Below are positions 1-11,178 of a stretch of 25,406 nucleotides of DNA, in pieces; the stretch's first letter is position 1; every line of letters begins with the position of its first letter. The notes beneath the pieces were generated by a model. That model worked only from the letters and a program-made list of their open reading frames with translations, searched no databases and had not been told where the DNA came from. The translations under genes and the position numbers were made by a program. The DNA is from Monoraphidium neglectum (Eukaryota; Chlorophyta; Chlorophyceae; Sphaeropleales; Selenastraceae), in the NCBI RefSeq assembly GCF_000611645.1, contig NW_014013447.1, forward strand, positions 13,370-38,775, read 5' to 3'.

Positions 1-663
1 CCCACCCGCCGGCGTCGACGGCGTCCTCTGTGGCGGCCAGCGGCTCGCAATCGAGCGTGTACAGTGGCTGCAGCTCCCACCGCGCCGGGGCGGCGCTTTC
101 GAGATCGTAGAACAGCGTGCTGGGCAGCAGCGCTGCCGGAGGGGCAGGCTGCTGCGAGGGGGCAGATGCCAGGACCATCCCCGGGCCGACGCCAAAGCCC
201 GCGCCAACACCCGCGCCGGCGAGCGCCGCCGCGCCGGCGCTGCGTGCGGCTACGGCCTCGAGCAGCAGCGTCTGGAGGAGGTCTGTCGGGTACTGCTGCG
301 TGGAGGGGCTGCCCATAGCATACGACGACAAGGGGCTCTCCAGCAGCGCCCCCGCGCCTGCCCCGGCACTGTGGGCCCCCGGCAGTTCAGCGAGCAGCAG
401 CGGTTGTGCATGCGGCGCGCCCGCAATCATGGCGGAAGCGCCGATGGTTGCAGCGGCTGGGGAGGCGAAGGCCGACCCGGATGTGAAAGGAGAGGTCGGG
501 GGCGACTCGCACCCGCCGCCGAGGCTGCTGCAACGGGAGCTGCCGCTGCTGCTGCCGCCGATGACGCAGAGTGATGTCAGTGGGAGCGGCGCCTGCGCGG
601 CGCGCTCACCGGCGACGGGCGAGCCCCAGGTCGTGCGGGGGCTGTACATGTGCTGGGCATGTA

Positions 664-719
<56 letters not shown>

Positions 720-1971
720 GGCAGCGGCGGCGGCGCAGCCGCGGCCGCACCGCAGCGCTGGCTGGGCGGGGTCCTCAGCTCAGAGATGCAGTGGGCGAAA
801 AAGCAGACCTGGGGTTAGGGCAAGGGTGTTTGAAAGGGGGTTGTGATCGGAAGATGGTTGGCCACTCCTTGGTAAATTGTCCTGATGTTGTGTAAGCGGC
901 ACATGCCACCCGCACCCGCCCTGGTCCGCTGAGCCCAGGCGTCGGCATCAACGACAAGCCTGCCGCACGCGAACCAACCAGCCGCAGGCCGCGCAGGGCG
1001 GCAGGCAGCGCAGCTGCAGGTTGCGTCCGAGGCGGCGGCGCATGGGGGCCGCACCTGTCGCTTGCAGGCGGCGCCGTCGCTGCACAGCTGCGTGCGGTAG
1101 CGGTCCGGGTGCAGCCACATCTCAAACACGTGGTGGGACTGGTGCCGCAGGGGAGGCGAGGGCGCGGCAGCGGGGGCGGAGGGGTTGGGTTTGGGCCCAA
1201 GCCAAGGTGGCGGGGGACGCAGGCGCGCGTCGGGGGCAGGCGCGCCTGCGTACAGGCCGCGCGCGGCCCCGGCCGCCCCGTCCGCAGCTGCGGCAGAGAG
1301 GCGCGCTTTCCAGCAGAGATCATGCGTGTGGCGGCGCCGGGACGCGTTGCGGCGCCGCAGCGGGTGGTCACCTGGGGGCAGGCGTCCCCGAGCGGGCAGC
1401 GGGCGCCGCGGCGCGCGTGCGCGCACATCTCCGCTTCATACTTGAACTTGTCGAGCGCGCGGCGCCGCGCGTGCTCCCCAGGATGCGCAAAGGGGCAGGT
1501 CTTCCTGCCAGGGGTTGCGGTTTGGAGGGCCGGGGCGCGGCGGGTAAGCGTCCGTGGGGTGTGCGCGAGGGAAGGCGGGACGGGGCTTGACGGGGGCGCG
1601 CAGTGCGGCAGCAGCAGCCAAGGGGGCGCCGCGAGGGGACGCGCGCACTGCCCGTTGGCCTGCCCCCATCTAGCTGCTGGCCATTCAAACGCTGCGGCGC
1701 GCGTCCGAGGCGCATGCTCCGCTAGCGCGGCAGGCGGGAGGCGTGTCAGGCGACCGCCAGCGCTGACGCAATGCGCGACTAATTTCTTCGCCGCTCACCA
1801 GTCGTGCTGCCCGCGGTTGCTGCACAGCAGGATCTTGTAGGCGGCAATGCGGAAGGCGTCAGACTCATACAAGGGGGGGCCAGCGGCCGCAGTGGCGCCG
1901 TTCTCAGGGAACTCGAAGCCTCCTGCTGCTGCCTGCGGAGACACAAGCCGCCGTGCGGCGCTTCCGACCAT
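1..1971 (-). CDS. RR-TZF tandem CCCH zinc-finger protein (3'-partial)
   Basis: Plant-type RNA-binding protein; in this family the two CCCH fingers bind AU-rich mRNA and act in mRNA turnover or translation control. Exons on the minus strand: 1971-1799, 1504-1372, 1138-1055 and 808 to beyond position 1, with GT-AG introns and matching phases. The exon 1/2 junction splits a Trp codon. Residues about 50-65 form the family's arginine-rich C-X5-H-X4-C-X3-H motif, followed by HARRR. The fingers then fit C-X8-C-X5-C-X3-H, X16, C-X5-C-X4-C-X3-H exactly, with the hallmark VFEMWLHPDRYRTQLC and VCFFAH. The last exon adds a Q18 tract and a long Ala/Ser/Pro-rich, probably disordered region, and is still open at the window edge (at least 399 aa). 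The start at 1971 is chosen because an in-frame stop lies at 1986-1984. The family is certain; the specific RNA targets are unknown. Confidence 0.9.
665..718 (-). repeat. (CAG)18 polyglutamine microsatellite
   Basis: Eighteen perfect CTG triplets on the plus strand read as CAG codons in the frame of the zinc-finger gene's last exon, giving an uninterrupted Q18 run just after the second finger. On the plus strand the same tract produces spurious poly-Leu, poly-Ala and poly-Cys ORFs. Confidence 0.95.
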
Positions 1972-2120
1972 GTCGACGGTATGTTACCAAAAATCTCTGT
2001 AAAAGAAGCGTTGTCACGGGGCGCAAGGGCACTGTAAGAGACGCGATGTCGCGCTACCAGCGGCGAGTTCAACAGGGTACGGCTCACGGAACGTCTATAG
2101 TAATTAAGTATAACAAAGTT

Positions 2121-2136
2121 TTTGAAACGTTTCAAA
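2121..2136. promoter_or_regulatory. Perfect 16-bp palindrome TTTGAAACGTTTCAAA
   Basis: The sequence equals its own reverse complement and has an AACGTT core. It lies 150 bp upstream of the zinc-finger gene's start codon in an AT-rich patch. A dimeric transcription-factor site is the natural reading, but no factor can be assigned from the sequence. Confidence 0.35.
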
Positions 2137-3356
2137 GCTACGCCTCGAGACTCACTTGGGTGTCGGAGGTCGTGCAAAATGAGTCAGGTGAGAAAATTGC
2201 GAAAGTCCGCCAGGAAGAGTCGGACAACAGCAAGGTTGAAGGAAAATTCTAGGGATACTCAGCGGGTTCAGGCTGGATCCCAGCTCTTGAATGGCAGGGG
2301 CTGGTTCGCAAACCATCACCATCTGCTGCTGTTGACGCAAGTCGGTGCGTGGAAGTGGCGTTGCAGCGCAAGCCAGCGCCTCACGGCTGGCCCGGCAACT
2401 GATGTGGCCAATGATCGATGCAACATTGTGACAGGTTGTGCGCGAATTTTGGCTCTCTGCTCCGCGAGCAGTTGGGTTCTGTGCATGTGCAGGTGTTGGT
2501 CATCTCCCATTGGTTGTCCGTCGGAGACTTGCTGTGACCAAGACAGTGTGGTTCGCGGAAGAATCTGCCCACACGTACTTTATTGCATTTTATGAGCTGC
2601 ATGGTGCCACGCGTCAGCTGCCTGTGGTCATAGCTTGAGCTTGCGCCGTTTCACCCTGTAGTTCTCGCCTGCCTCCGGTGTTCCCAGCACGGGTGGCAGG
2701 CCCACTTTTTTTCTATGAGTGGGGGCGCGTAACCTTGTCATGCAGGCAACTCGCCGTACACTTGTTTTAAACACTCTTTCCTTGCAACGCTTCATGCATA
2801 TCTACTTTTTGCAAGAAAGGCACGCGCGGCGTGCGCCGCCACTCACATGCGATGCCGCCGCCGCTCGGGCCCTGTAGGGGTGGAAATGCCTGCTTTTCGA
2901 CAAGCCACCTCAGACACTTTGCGCCGGCGTTAGCACACTCCTGGCTTCTCAAGGGAAAGCAGTTCTTCGCAACCCCCATCGGGTACCTTCAGGCAGGCAA
3001 GCTAACAGCTGCACTGCAGGTGACGCCAGTACATGCTCGCCCGTCCGCATTTTTATGCAGCGCATGAGGCCAATCCTCCGATATGTGGTAGGGCCGCCGC
3101 TCCGGCAGCATTTGTGCAGTGGCTATCGGCACTTCGTTCGACAGCTGAGGTGCGACTCGCGCACTACGGTCCAAGAGTAGCTTGCTGTTGCCCATGCCTG
3201 CAGTGCCCATGCATGCAGTGCCTCACATTGTGCCGAGAGAATCATATTCAAGTCTAATGAATCCTTGAGCCGATAGTGTTGATTGCTCAGGTTCTTCGCG
3301 GGCTTCTTCGTTTCCGCGCAACTACAGCCCCGGCAGCACCGATCTCACCTTTCTTG

Positions 3357-3367
3357 TGAAAATATAC
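3357..3367 (+). promoter_or_regulatory. Possible TATA-like element of the GH5 gene
   Basis: The string TGAAAATATAC lies about 65 bp upstream of the GH5 start codon in an otherwise mixed-composition region. It would leave a 5' leader of roughly 35-45 nt. This rests only on position and AT content. Confidence 0.25.
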
Positions 3368-3429
3368 ACACATAGACAAGATATTTCCTGCTCAGTTTGT
3401 CACCGCATTCAGGCACACATCTTGCGGGG

Positions 3430-6400
3430 ATGGCGCGGCAACAAGTCACCGCAGCCTTGGCTGCGTTGCTACTTTGTGGATTGGGCGTGGCAATGGCGCG
3501 CCCCGACTACTGCGAGGGATCCAAGTTGGCCTACGGTGGGTGAGAGGGCCCACCGGGCCGCGGGCAGATCAAAACCGCCGAAAAACTGCCATGAGAGGCG
3601 ACGATCAGGAGAAAGACACGTTCTGGACGCGTTTCAAATAAGTTGTCAAATTCATTGAGATGGTGCAAGCCCCGCTCATCAGCACACGCGCCGCAACGCC
3701 GCACCGCTGCACTGACGCACATTGCAGCCGTTCCTCCGCGCGGGCGCCCCGCCCCGCCCGTCAAGCTTGTGGGCGACCAGTTCGTCAAGGTGTCTGACGG
3801 CAGCCCAGTGGCCATCCATGGTATCAACTGGTTCGGCTTCAACAACGGGATGACGTGGCTCAACGGCCTGTGGGCCGGCGGGAAGAGTGGGAACAGCGAC
3901 TTTGCAACGATCGTGTACGAGCTGCAGCTGCTGGTGGGCGCGAATTGCTGCCCGCGCCCCCACGAGCGCGCCGCGCGCATGAAGAACTCGTTACTCCTAT
4001 GTCAGAATCCTGTGCCGCGCGGCGGCGGCTGATGCTCTGGCAAAGCCCTGGACGCGCGCTCGACCTCGCCCCGCCCGGCGGCGCCAGCCGACAGGAGCAG
4101 GGCGGCTGGCCTCTGCTGCGCAGCGCCCGGCCACTGGCCTTGCCTAACGACCACGCCCCCGCAGCTGCCGTCGCCGCCGCCGCTGCCGCCGCTGCGCTGC
4201 GGCTCGCAGCCCGCCGCACGGACCTGCCACCCAGCGCGCCGCCGGCTCGCGCCCGCCCGCGCCTGCTGCACCCGCTGCAGGGGTTCAATGCGATAAGGCT
4301 GCCCTACATCTTCAAAGACCTCAAGGCCCCATCCACCCAGGTGAAATAGGCAGCACGCCGCGGTCTGGCTCCCCAATAAGCTCGTAGCAGGCAGCCGCAG
4401 GGTGCTGCTTGCCAAGCTTGAAAACTCGCTTTGCCTCACCTCTTCATTTGAACTGCAAACAAAACATCGTCTCTCCCCTCACCCTACGCGGCCGCGCGTC
4501 TTCCCTGCCTCGTCCCAAAACCTCCTCACCCCTATCCCCACCCCAACCCCCGTCTCCCCCGCGCCGCCATTGCAATCGTTGCGGTTGGACGCCTCAGATC
4601 GGCGGCTACTGCACTGGGGCCCACACCCTGAACGAGCTGGCGGAGCGCACCATAGACCCGGAGTACAGGGGCCCCATGAACAAGCAGGCGCCGCAGCCGG
4701 TGGTGCCGCTGCCGGACATCCCAGGGCCCGGCACCTGCAACAGTGGGTCCTGGCTGCGCGGCCGCAGCAGGGCAAGGGGACGGTGGGGCTGGGCCGGGCA
4801 GGGGCTGGTGGTTTAGGGCAAAGCTGGGTGCGGGCTGCGTGTCATACGAGCGGCCGCGGCGGACCGCCGCGGAGGGCGCTGAGGCGGGGGCCGCTTATGC
4901 GTGCTGAGGGCAAGAGGCGGCTGGCGGGCGCCTGCTGCCGTGGGGCGCCTCAGGCTGGGGCTGCAATGCACGTGTCAGTCTGTGTTGATATGGATATCAG
5001 CACGCACGCCGTTGCAATGCTGACTTGCCGCCTCGCCCTCTTTGGCCTGCAGCCTACATTCCTGGCGGCCAGACAATTGACCGCTACATGTGGAGTGTGC
5101 AGTGGCTGATCGCTAACGGATGGTGCGACGCGGCCACCTGCGTGAGGGGATTGATCGAGCCAGTCACGCCGACACAGAATCCAAGGCGGGATGGACCATC
5201 GCTGATACAGCACTCGGAATTTGGTGTGCTTGCTTGCAGATGTCCCGATATTTCTAATCAACACGCTTCCATATGCCTCTAACCCGGTGCTGGCCCACGT
5301 CGAAACCGCTCTCCGGCAGGTACGTCCTGATCGACAACCACCCCATGTCGCAGGAGATGACCAGCCACAGTGCTAAGGACTTTATTGATGGCTGGAAGTG
5401 GGTGAGTTGAGGCGAAGTTGTCAGGCCCCTGATACCTGAAACAGGTGGCATTGCGGCAGAGTGGGCTGCGCAAGGCACTGGCGTCGCCGTCAGCCACAAC
5501 GCCGCCGGACCCACGCTGACACAAGTCTGTCTGTATCGTGTGGTAGCCAGCTATCCAAAGAGCTCCAGTGACAACCCTATCCCATTTTGCCTGCCTTCGA
5601 CCAAACCTTCAACCTTCTTGATTCCCCCTGGCTCCACCTCCTGTTTCCTCATGATTCACCTTTGTTTGCCCTCCTCACAACCGCCCCCCTGCATCCTCAC
5701 CCTGACGGAGTGCAAGTCACGATGCGCTTTGACCGCCAGAGATCTGACGTGCGACCATCGAAACTGGATCACCATGTGCATATCACCCATCTCACTGAAC
5801 GTCGCTCCTCCACGTCCCCCCCCCCCATCCCGCCCTGACGTCATCATACAACCTCAGGTGTGGTCAAAGTTCTCGTGCCTCCCAAACTTTGAGGAGGACA
5901 TGAAGGGGCGCCTCTTCCTGGACATTCTGAACGAGCCGGACAGCCAAAGGCAGGGCTGGCAGCCCAACGAGTCTGGCGCGGCTGGTGAGCAGGGGGGGGG
6001 GGGGGCAGGGCCGGGCGCATGGACGAAAGCGGCCGCGCCTCGCCGCAGCCGGGCGCCGGCGCCGGCTGGGGCTGGCGCGGGCGTGTGGTGAGAGGCGGCG
6101 CGAGGCGGCGTAGCCGAGCCTGCGGCAGCGACGTGCACGGCAACAAGATAGAATAGCGTCGAAACATCAGGCCCCCAAAGTTCCCCAAAGGTCCCCAAAG
6201 GTTAAGGCAGTCTCTCTACCCTTTGCCCCGTGCATTGTCAAGCAAACGGCTGGCTGGACGGCTGTCCCCCTGTCCGCTCCCCCCTCCCCGCTTTGCGCAG
6301 GCATGACCGAGCTGTACCTGGGAGTGATGGACGCCCTGTGGGAGATGACGCCTGGGCTGCCCATATTCTTTGTTGAGGGCGGGGGCCAGGGCGCATACAA

Positions 6401-9400
6401 GGGTGCGCGCTCCGCGATGTCGATCACGCGAGGCCGTGCCTGATGGCCTTACCAACCCGTCTGTGCCCCGGAAAGCCCGCTGCCTCGCGGCGCGCATGCA
6501 CCTCTGCTTCGTCCACGGCTCTAGGCAGGGTGGTCATGCTTATGCCGCCGTGTCCGGCAAAGCGTGCCTGCCAGATGCCTGCCATCAACCCAGTTTTAAT
6601 TTATGCAAAGTCGCAAACCCTGATGGATGCAGATGGTGCTCTCTAGACCCCAACCCACCTTGCCCCGCACACCCTGAGCCACCTCCTGTATCTCCAGCTG
6701 CCCTCACCCTGCCGCACCCCTTTCACCTTCCAGGCATCAACTGGGGCAACGGCTTCATCACCAACACCACCCTCATCGAGTCTATGTCCCACGACTGGAC
6801 GACACGCATCACAGACGCAAACCCTTTCTTCAAGTGCGTGCGTCCCCCGCCGCGATGGGCATGTACAGCCTTGGCGGGGAGCACCAACAGCCACACGGCT
6901 GCACCAGCTGGAGAGGCGCGCAGGCGATGAGGACCAACGCAGGCAGCATGAACCGGCCAAAAACTCTCAGGGGTTGGTCGGCAAGCCAAATGCACCAATG
7001 ACACTAGTTGCCGCCGTGCCCCTTACCCACATAAGGGGGAACCTCCGACTCAGCGAACCCGCCTCCTGGACGGACGTCCAGGAGCCCCTTCCCCTGCACC
7101 ACCAATTACCCCTCACCCCCTGCCCTCCCACGGTCTCTGCAACCTAGCACCCCTCCATTCTCACTCTGACACACACACACACACACTCTCTCTCTGCAAT
7201 CTGCAAAACCCCACACCCCACCCCACCCTCACCCATCCCCCACAGGGCGCTCATGAAGAGGCCCTACCTCGACCGCGTCGTCATCTCTCCCCACGTTTAC
7301 GTGAGCGCAGCGGACCCCGGAAATTTGACATCAAGAAATATACCTTGACGCTGCACCCTCCGTTGCACGGCCTGCCGCGCGTCCCCTGCCTGTGCCCGCC
7401 AAGCTCGTGCGCCCACCCAACCCCAAACGCACCAGAGCCCACGGGCCTGCTGACCTACGCCCCTGGACGACCGCATCCCTGAGAACCACACCCCTGCACA
7501 CCAACCCGCCAGGGCCCGAGCGTCTCCAACCGCCGCGACGGGATGGCCGTGGGCCCGACCCTGTGGGAGGCGCTGGACACCTCTTTCGGGTACCTCAACC
7601 AGGCAAGGAATTTTGGGGGGGGGGGGGGCGCTGCGCCATGGGTACCCCACGGTGCCTGCGGCAGTCTTAATTGCACTCTGCCAGGCAGGGCTGGGTCGTC
7701 ATGCTGCGCGCTCGCTCAACCCCGGCCACGCCAATGCGTTTTTGTGGCGGTCAATGCGAGCCAGGCTACCGGTAGTGCAAGCCAGCTCACGGCTCCTGGG
7801 TCTCCCCCCCCCCCCCATGATGGAATTTTTCCCCAAGCAGAAGGGGTACTGCGCCGATGGCACGTGCCACACGTTCCCTGTCGCCATCGGAGAGTTTGGG
7901 TCCCGGTTTGTGGACAAGGATGTGAGTCACGGGTCCACGCAACCGCATGTGCCCGCACGTGTGGTTGTGTGGTTTAGGGAGGGGTGTTTGTCGAGTTGGG
8001 AGGGCTGACACACGCCCTCAATTGCATATCAGTGCTGATGTTGCAGCCGTCCCTAGATATGTGATGGCTGCCATCATGCAGGGGAATTCGGAGGCTAGGG
8101 TCCTGCCGCTTGGCTGAGGACAGGGCTGGTGACCGTGTGCACCCCTTGGGGCAGTGCCTGCATGACGCACCCCCCATGCTGTTGATGCACCCCCAAATAG
8201 GACATGGAGCACCTGCGCGACTTCACCATGTGGCTGCGCAACGAGGGCCCCGGCAACACCGGCAAGCACCGCCCAGTCGGCAACTTCTTCTACTGTGAGC
8301 GTGCCGCTGCATGCGGGGGTTGACGGACGATTATGAAATAAGAGATATGGGCCTCGCCGCAAGGGCCAGGGCCAAGCCGGCGATGTATGCACCACGTCAA
8401 CGGGCGGCCGTCGGCCTGATCCATGTGTTGCGTCCGACTCCTGCGCAACACTTGCCCAACCCCCCTTCACCCATGCGACACCCGCGCTGTGACCTGAAGG
8501 GTGCTACAATGGTGAGCCGTTCGCCTGGCGGCCGGGTGCAGAATCATATGGTGGTCCAGCAATTTGGCACCGACTTTTCCGCGCTGGGCCGCGCATGGTC
8601 TCTACGTCAGGCCTCCCGCGCACAGGCGTCGTGGCGAGGGGCCGCACGTCCGCCCAGGCCACGCAGCATGCCGAGAGGCAAACGACCCTGCCGATCGCGT
8701 TCTCAATCTGCCCCGCCATCCCTTCCACCCTCCTCCCTGCCTTCCTTTGCACCCTCCCCGCCCTGAACCCACCTTGGTTCCCAGCCAACTCTGGAGGTGA
8801 GCTTTCAGAGCCCCTGCCGTCAGGTTGCGATTGCCGCGCGATGCAGTCTGCACGCAGGGCGGCAACTAGGCGACGACGACGACACGTATTTGATTGTCAT
8901 CCGCCTGCTGAGCTGGGCAGGCCCCGCCGCAATTGCAGAGCGCAGGGTCTGAAAAGCTGCAGCACTCCCCTCACCCCCTGACAGCGAAACGGCAGGGCTG
9001 GCTGTGTCACGCCGCGGCGTCATCGCGCCTCGCGCAGGGGTTGCAGGGCAGTTCCTAGGCTGCCAGGGCCTAACGCCTGGACCAAATGTCATGGGCAACA
9101 CTCAACTTCGGCCGACCGCGATTGCCCATTCCATGCAGACACCGGCGGCCTGGTCAAGGACACGTGGCACGAGTGGGAGTGGGAGAAGATCCGGTACCTG
9201 CAGCAGCGCTTTGGTGGGCGCGCACCCGGGTTCCTCGGATCGGCGGAGTGTCGCATACGAAGCGCCCAGCCCCATGCACCTCCCTTTCCCTTTCCCCTTG
9301 CCTGCCTGCCTGCTTGCACATGTGATCACATATTGGCGGCACCCTGCCGCGCCACGGCGGGGAACGGGGGCGCCTGCTACTATGGCCACCTGCAGCAACG

Positions 9401-9621
9401 CGGGTCCTTTGCCTGTCAACGTGCCATTAGCGGTCGCGCCACTGAGTCTGCGCGCCCGCTAGCGCCCTATTCTGCTGCCCTGCCCGGAGAGTGTGCAGCC
9501 GGGTGCATGCCTCTGCCCCTTGTGGCTCCCTGACGCACCGTGCTCCGCCTCACTCACCCCCCTGCCTTCCCAATCCCTCACCCCAGGTCTCAAGCCGTGG
9601 TTCGCAGCCTCGGCTGAGTGA
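3430..9621 (+). CDS. Secreted glycoside hydrolase family 5 (endo-beta-glucanase-like)
   Basis: Retaining GH5 hydrolase, probably acting on beta-1,4-glucan or a related polysaccharide in the wall or outside the cell. Seventeen exons: 3430-3535, 3728-3933, 4281-4340, 4598-4742, 5053-5122, 5320-5401, 5858-5984, 6301-6402, 6734-6833, 7246-7300, 7513-7602, 7841-7921, 8201-8294, 8500-8511, 8785-8796, 9139-9213, 9587-9621. All phases agree, and the CDS is 1452 nt (483 aa). A signal peptide starts MARQQVTAALAALLLCGLGV. Family motifs in order: HGINWFGFN, GFNAIRLPY, YVLIDNHP, the acid/base Glu in DILNEP (about E249), VVISPHVYG, and the nucleophile Glu in AIGEFGSRF (about E399), then FFYWCYNANSGDTGG. 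No carbohydrate-binding module is seen. All introns are GT-AG except the GC-AG intron 7603-7840. Exact substrate is unknown; a few boundaries could be off by some bases. Confidence 0.9.
7603..7840 (+). other. GC-AG intron with G14 and C13 runs near its ends
   Basis: The exon ends CAG and the intron begins GCAAGG, the usual context of the rare GC donor. No GT nearby keeps the GH5 frame. A run of 14 G lies at 7615-7628 and a run of 13 C at 7804-7816, so the two ends could base-pair. Confidence 0.75.
8500..8511 (+). other. 12-nt microexon 14 of the GH5 gene
   Basis: The segment GGTGCTACAATG is flanked by AAG before and GTGAGC after. It enters in phase 1 and supplies the end of Trp, then Cys, Tyr, Asn and the first base of Ala. 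These residues are the conserved WCYNANSGDTGG stretch of GH5, so skipping it would delete conserved sequence. Confidence 0.8.
8785..8796 (+). other. 12-nt microexon 15 of the GH5 gene
   Basis: The segment CCAACTCTGGAG follows TTCCCAG and precedes GTGAGC. It enters and leaves in phase 1 and encodes Ala (completed), Asn, Ser, Gly and the first base of Asp. It joins directly to microexon 14 and to the exon at 9139, rebuilding the conserved NANSGDTGG. Confidence 0.8.
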
Positions 9622-11178
9622 AGGAGCGAGCCTGGGCCACCTTTCAGCATGCAAGCAAAGACGCCGGCCCCTCCGGTTCGCAATCGTCCCGCCCCACTAT
9701 CTTCCGCGATTCGACACCAGCAAAGTATGCGGCCGCCGCACTATGCGCCGCCACATGCTGACCAGCAGCCATAGGGCTGCCGCTGTCGGGCCCTCCATTG
9801 ATGACGCTTTCTACATGTCTGTCGGAACAAATGACTGGAGATTTGCCACATTAAAAAGCAACCAATCAATTTCTAAATTATTTTGAAAAGCAGGGGAAAG
9901 CGAGAGGCCAGGGCAAGGTGTTACTATGTGAGGGTTTGGTCGGCAAGCATGTCAGGCTGCAGGTGACTCTTGTTTTGGACCAATGTCCAAAGTCATGCGC
10001 GTCAAGGCGAGGGCTGCCATCAGCCACCCTGCGCTGGCGCTGCAATTGCGCTGCTGTGCTGCTTCTGTACTGCTTTGTCAATCTGGTAACATCAACAGGC
10101 ACCGCGCATGCCACAACTGAACACATGTTCACCACAACCTCGAGGTGACAGAGGAAGTCATTACATGATTGCAGGAGCACGTAAGAGCAGGCTTTGCTAA
10201 TTGTCCGAAGGAAGAAGTGCTTCATAAAAGCAGCCGGCTGTTTCCAAGCCGACTCGCAGGTGCTTGAGTGGAAGGGCGCAAAAAGGCGCTTGGGGGGTTG
10301 CTTGCGGGCCACACAGGAGATTTGTGTGATCACGGGCGGCGCCGGCCGCCGTTTCATAAGGGCGTGTGTGCTTGAAGGGACGCTCCAGCCGGCGACGCCT
10401 GGCCAATAGCGATTTGCGAGCGCAGCGCCGCGGATCCGTCGGCGCGCTGGTCTCGCGGGCGCCTGCCGGCGACGATTCTGCCACGGCGGCCTGCCTATCA
10501 TGGCAGACAGGATTTGCCCTTGGAGGCGAGCGACGAAAAAGCGCAGCGCACAACAATGCGCAGCGCTTGTGATGAGGGTTCCAATCCCGCATTCCCGCGG
10601 CACTCTAATGAGGTCTCCAAGGCCCTCCCAACAGGAGGCCAGCAAAAGCAAATCAATGTGTGCGGCGTGTGTGCTGCGGTGCGCATCGCGCCAGCGACTT
10701 GCAGCGCAGAACCCAGGCAGGCATGCAATCATAGATCCATATGAGCAGTCAGATACCATCGCCCACGCAAAATACAGCCTGTGTAGCATTGTACCAGTGC
10801 TGATGGGCTCGCTGGCGCGCGGGCAGGCAGCTCGCCGGGCCAGCGGGGCGCAGCAGCACGAGGCGCTTGGACGGCCCATGGCTTCTAGTTTTGTGTCAAG
10901 CGTCAGGCCGGCATTTTTGGGCTGGCGTTTGGCGGGCGACTCCAAGGAAGAGCGCCGCGTGGCAGCGGCAACAGCGGCGGCGGCGCGGCATGCCGCGCCA
11001 CGCCGGCGCCGAGCAGCCGCGGCGGAGGGCCGGGCGCAAGCGGGGCTGCCAGACAGCGCAAGCCCGCGACGGCACGTGTAGATCCTTGCGTCGATACAGG
11101 ACGCCAGGCCCAGGGCCGGCTGCATTTCTTAGAAGTCATTGCCTGGATCCTGTTAAGAAAAGACCTGGTGTTTCAGCC
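9622..11178. other. Convergent 3' region between genes B and C
   Basis: Both flanking genes end toward this 1.56-kb stretch, so it holds their 3' untranslated regions and any spacer. An AT-rich patch lies at 9840-9895. A TGTAA on the minus strand (10165-10161), the usual polyadenylation motif of chlorophytes, could end gene C but would imply a 1-kb 3' UTR. A minus-strand ORF of 415 codons (11125-9878) has no recognisable domain and low-complexity, arginine/alanine-rich stretches; I regard it as chance. No other feature is visible. Confidence 0.5.

Larger units (their letters stand above)
1972..3429. other. Divergent intergenic region between genes A and B
   Basis: This 1.46-kb stretch separates the starts of the minus-strand zinc-finger gene and the plus-strand GH5 gene, so it should hold both promoters. 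Base composition is less GC-rich than in the genes, notably around 2095-2140 and 3340-3380. Short ORFs here, such as one at 2122-2595, show no recognisable domain and no codon bias. Apart from the palindrome and AT-rich patches listed separately, I see nothing in it. Confidence 0.6.

Noticed and set aside
117..895. Plus-strand ORFs with poly-Cys, poly-Ala or poly-Leu
   Set aside because: They are other-frame readings of the (CAG)18 tract and the Ala/Ser-rich minus-strand zinc-finger exon.
2122..2595. 157-codon plus-strand ORF in the divergent intergenic region
   Set aside because: No domain or signal, and composition like the surrounding non-coding DNA.
9878..11125. 415-codon minus-strand ORF between genes B and C
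   Set aside because: No domain, low-complexity Arg/Ala-rich stretches, no codon bias, and it lies where two 3' UTRs should be; long chance ORFs are common at this GC content.
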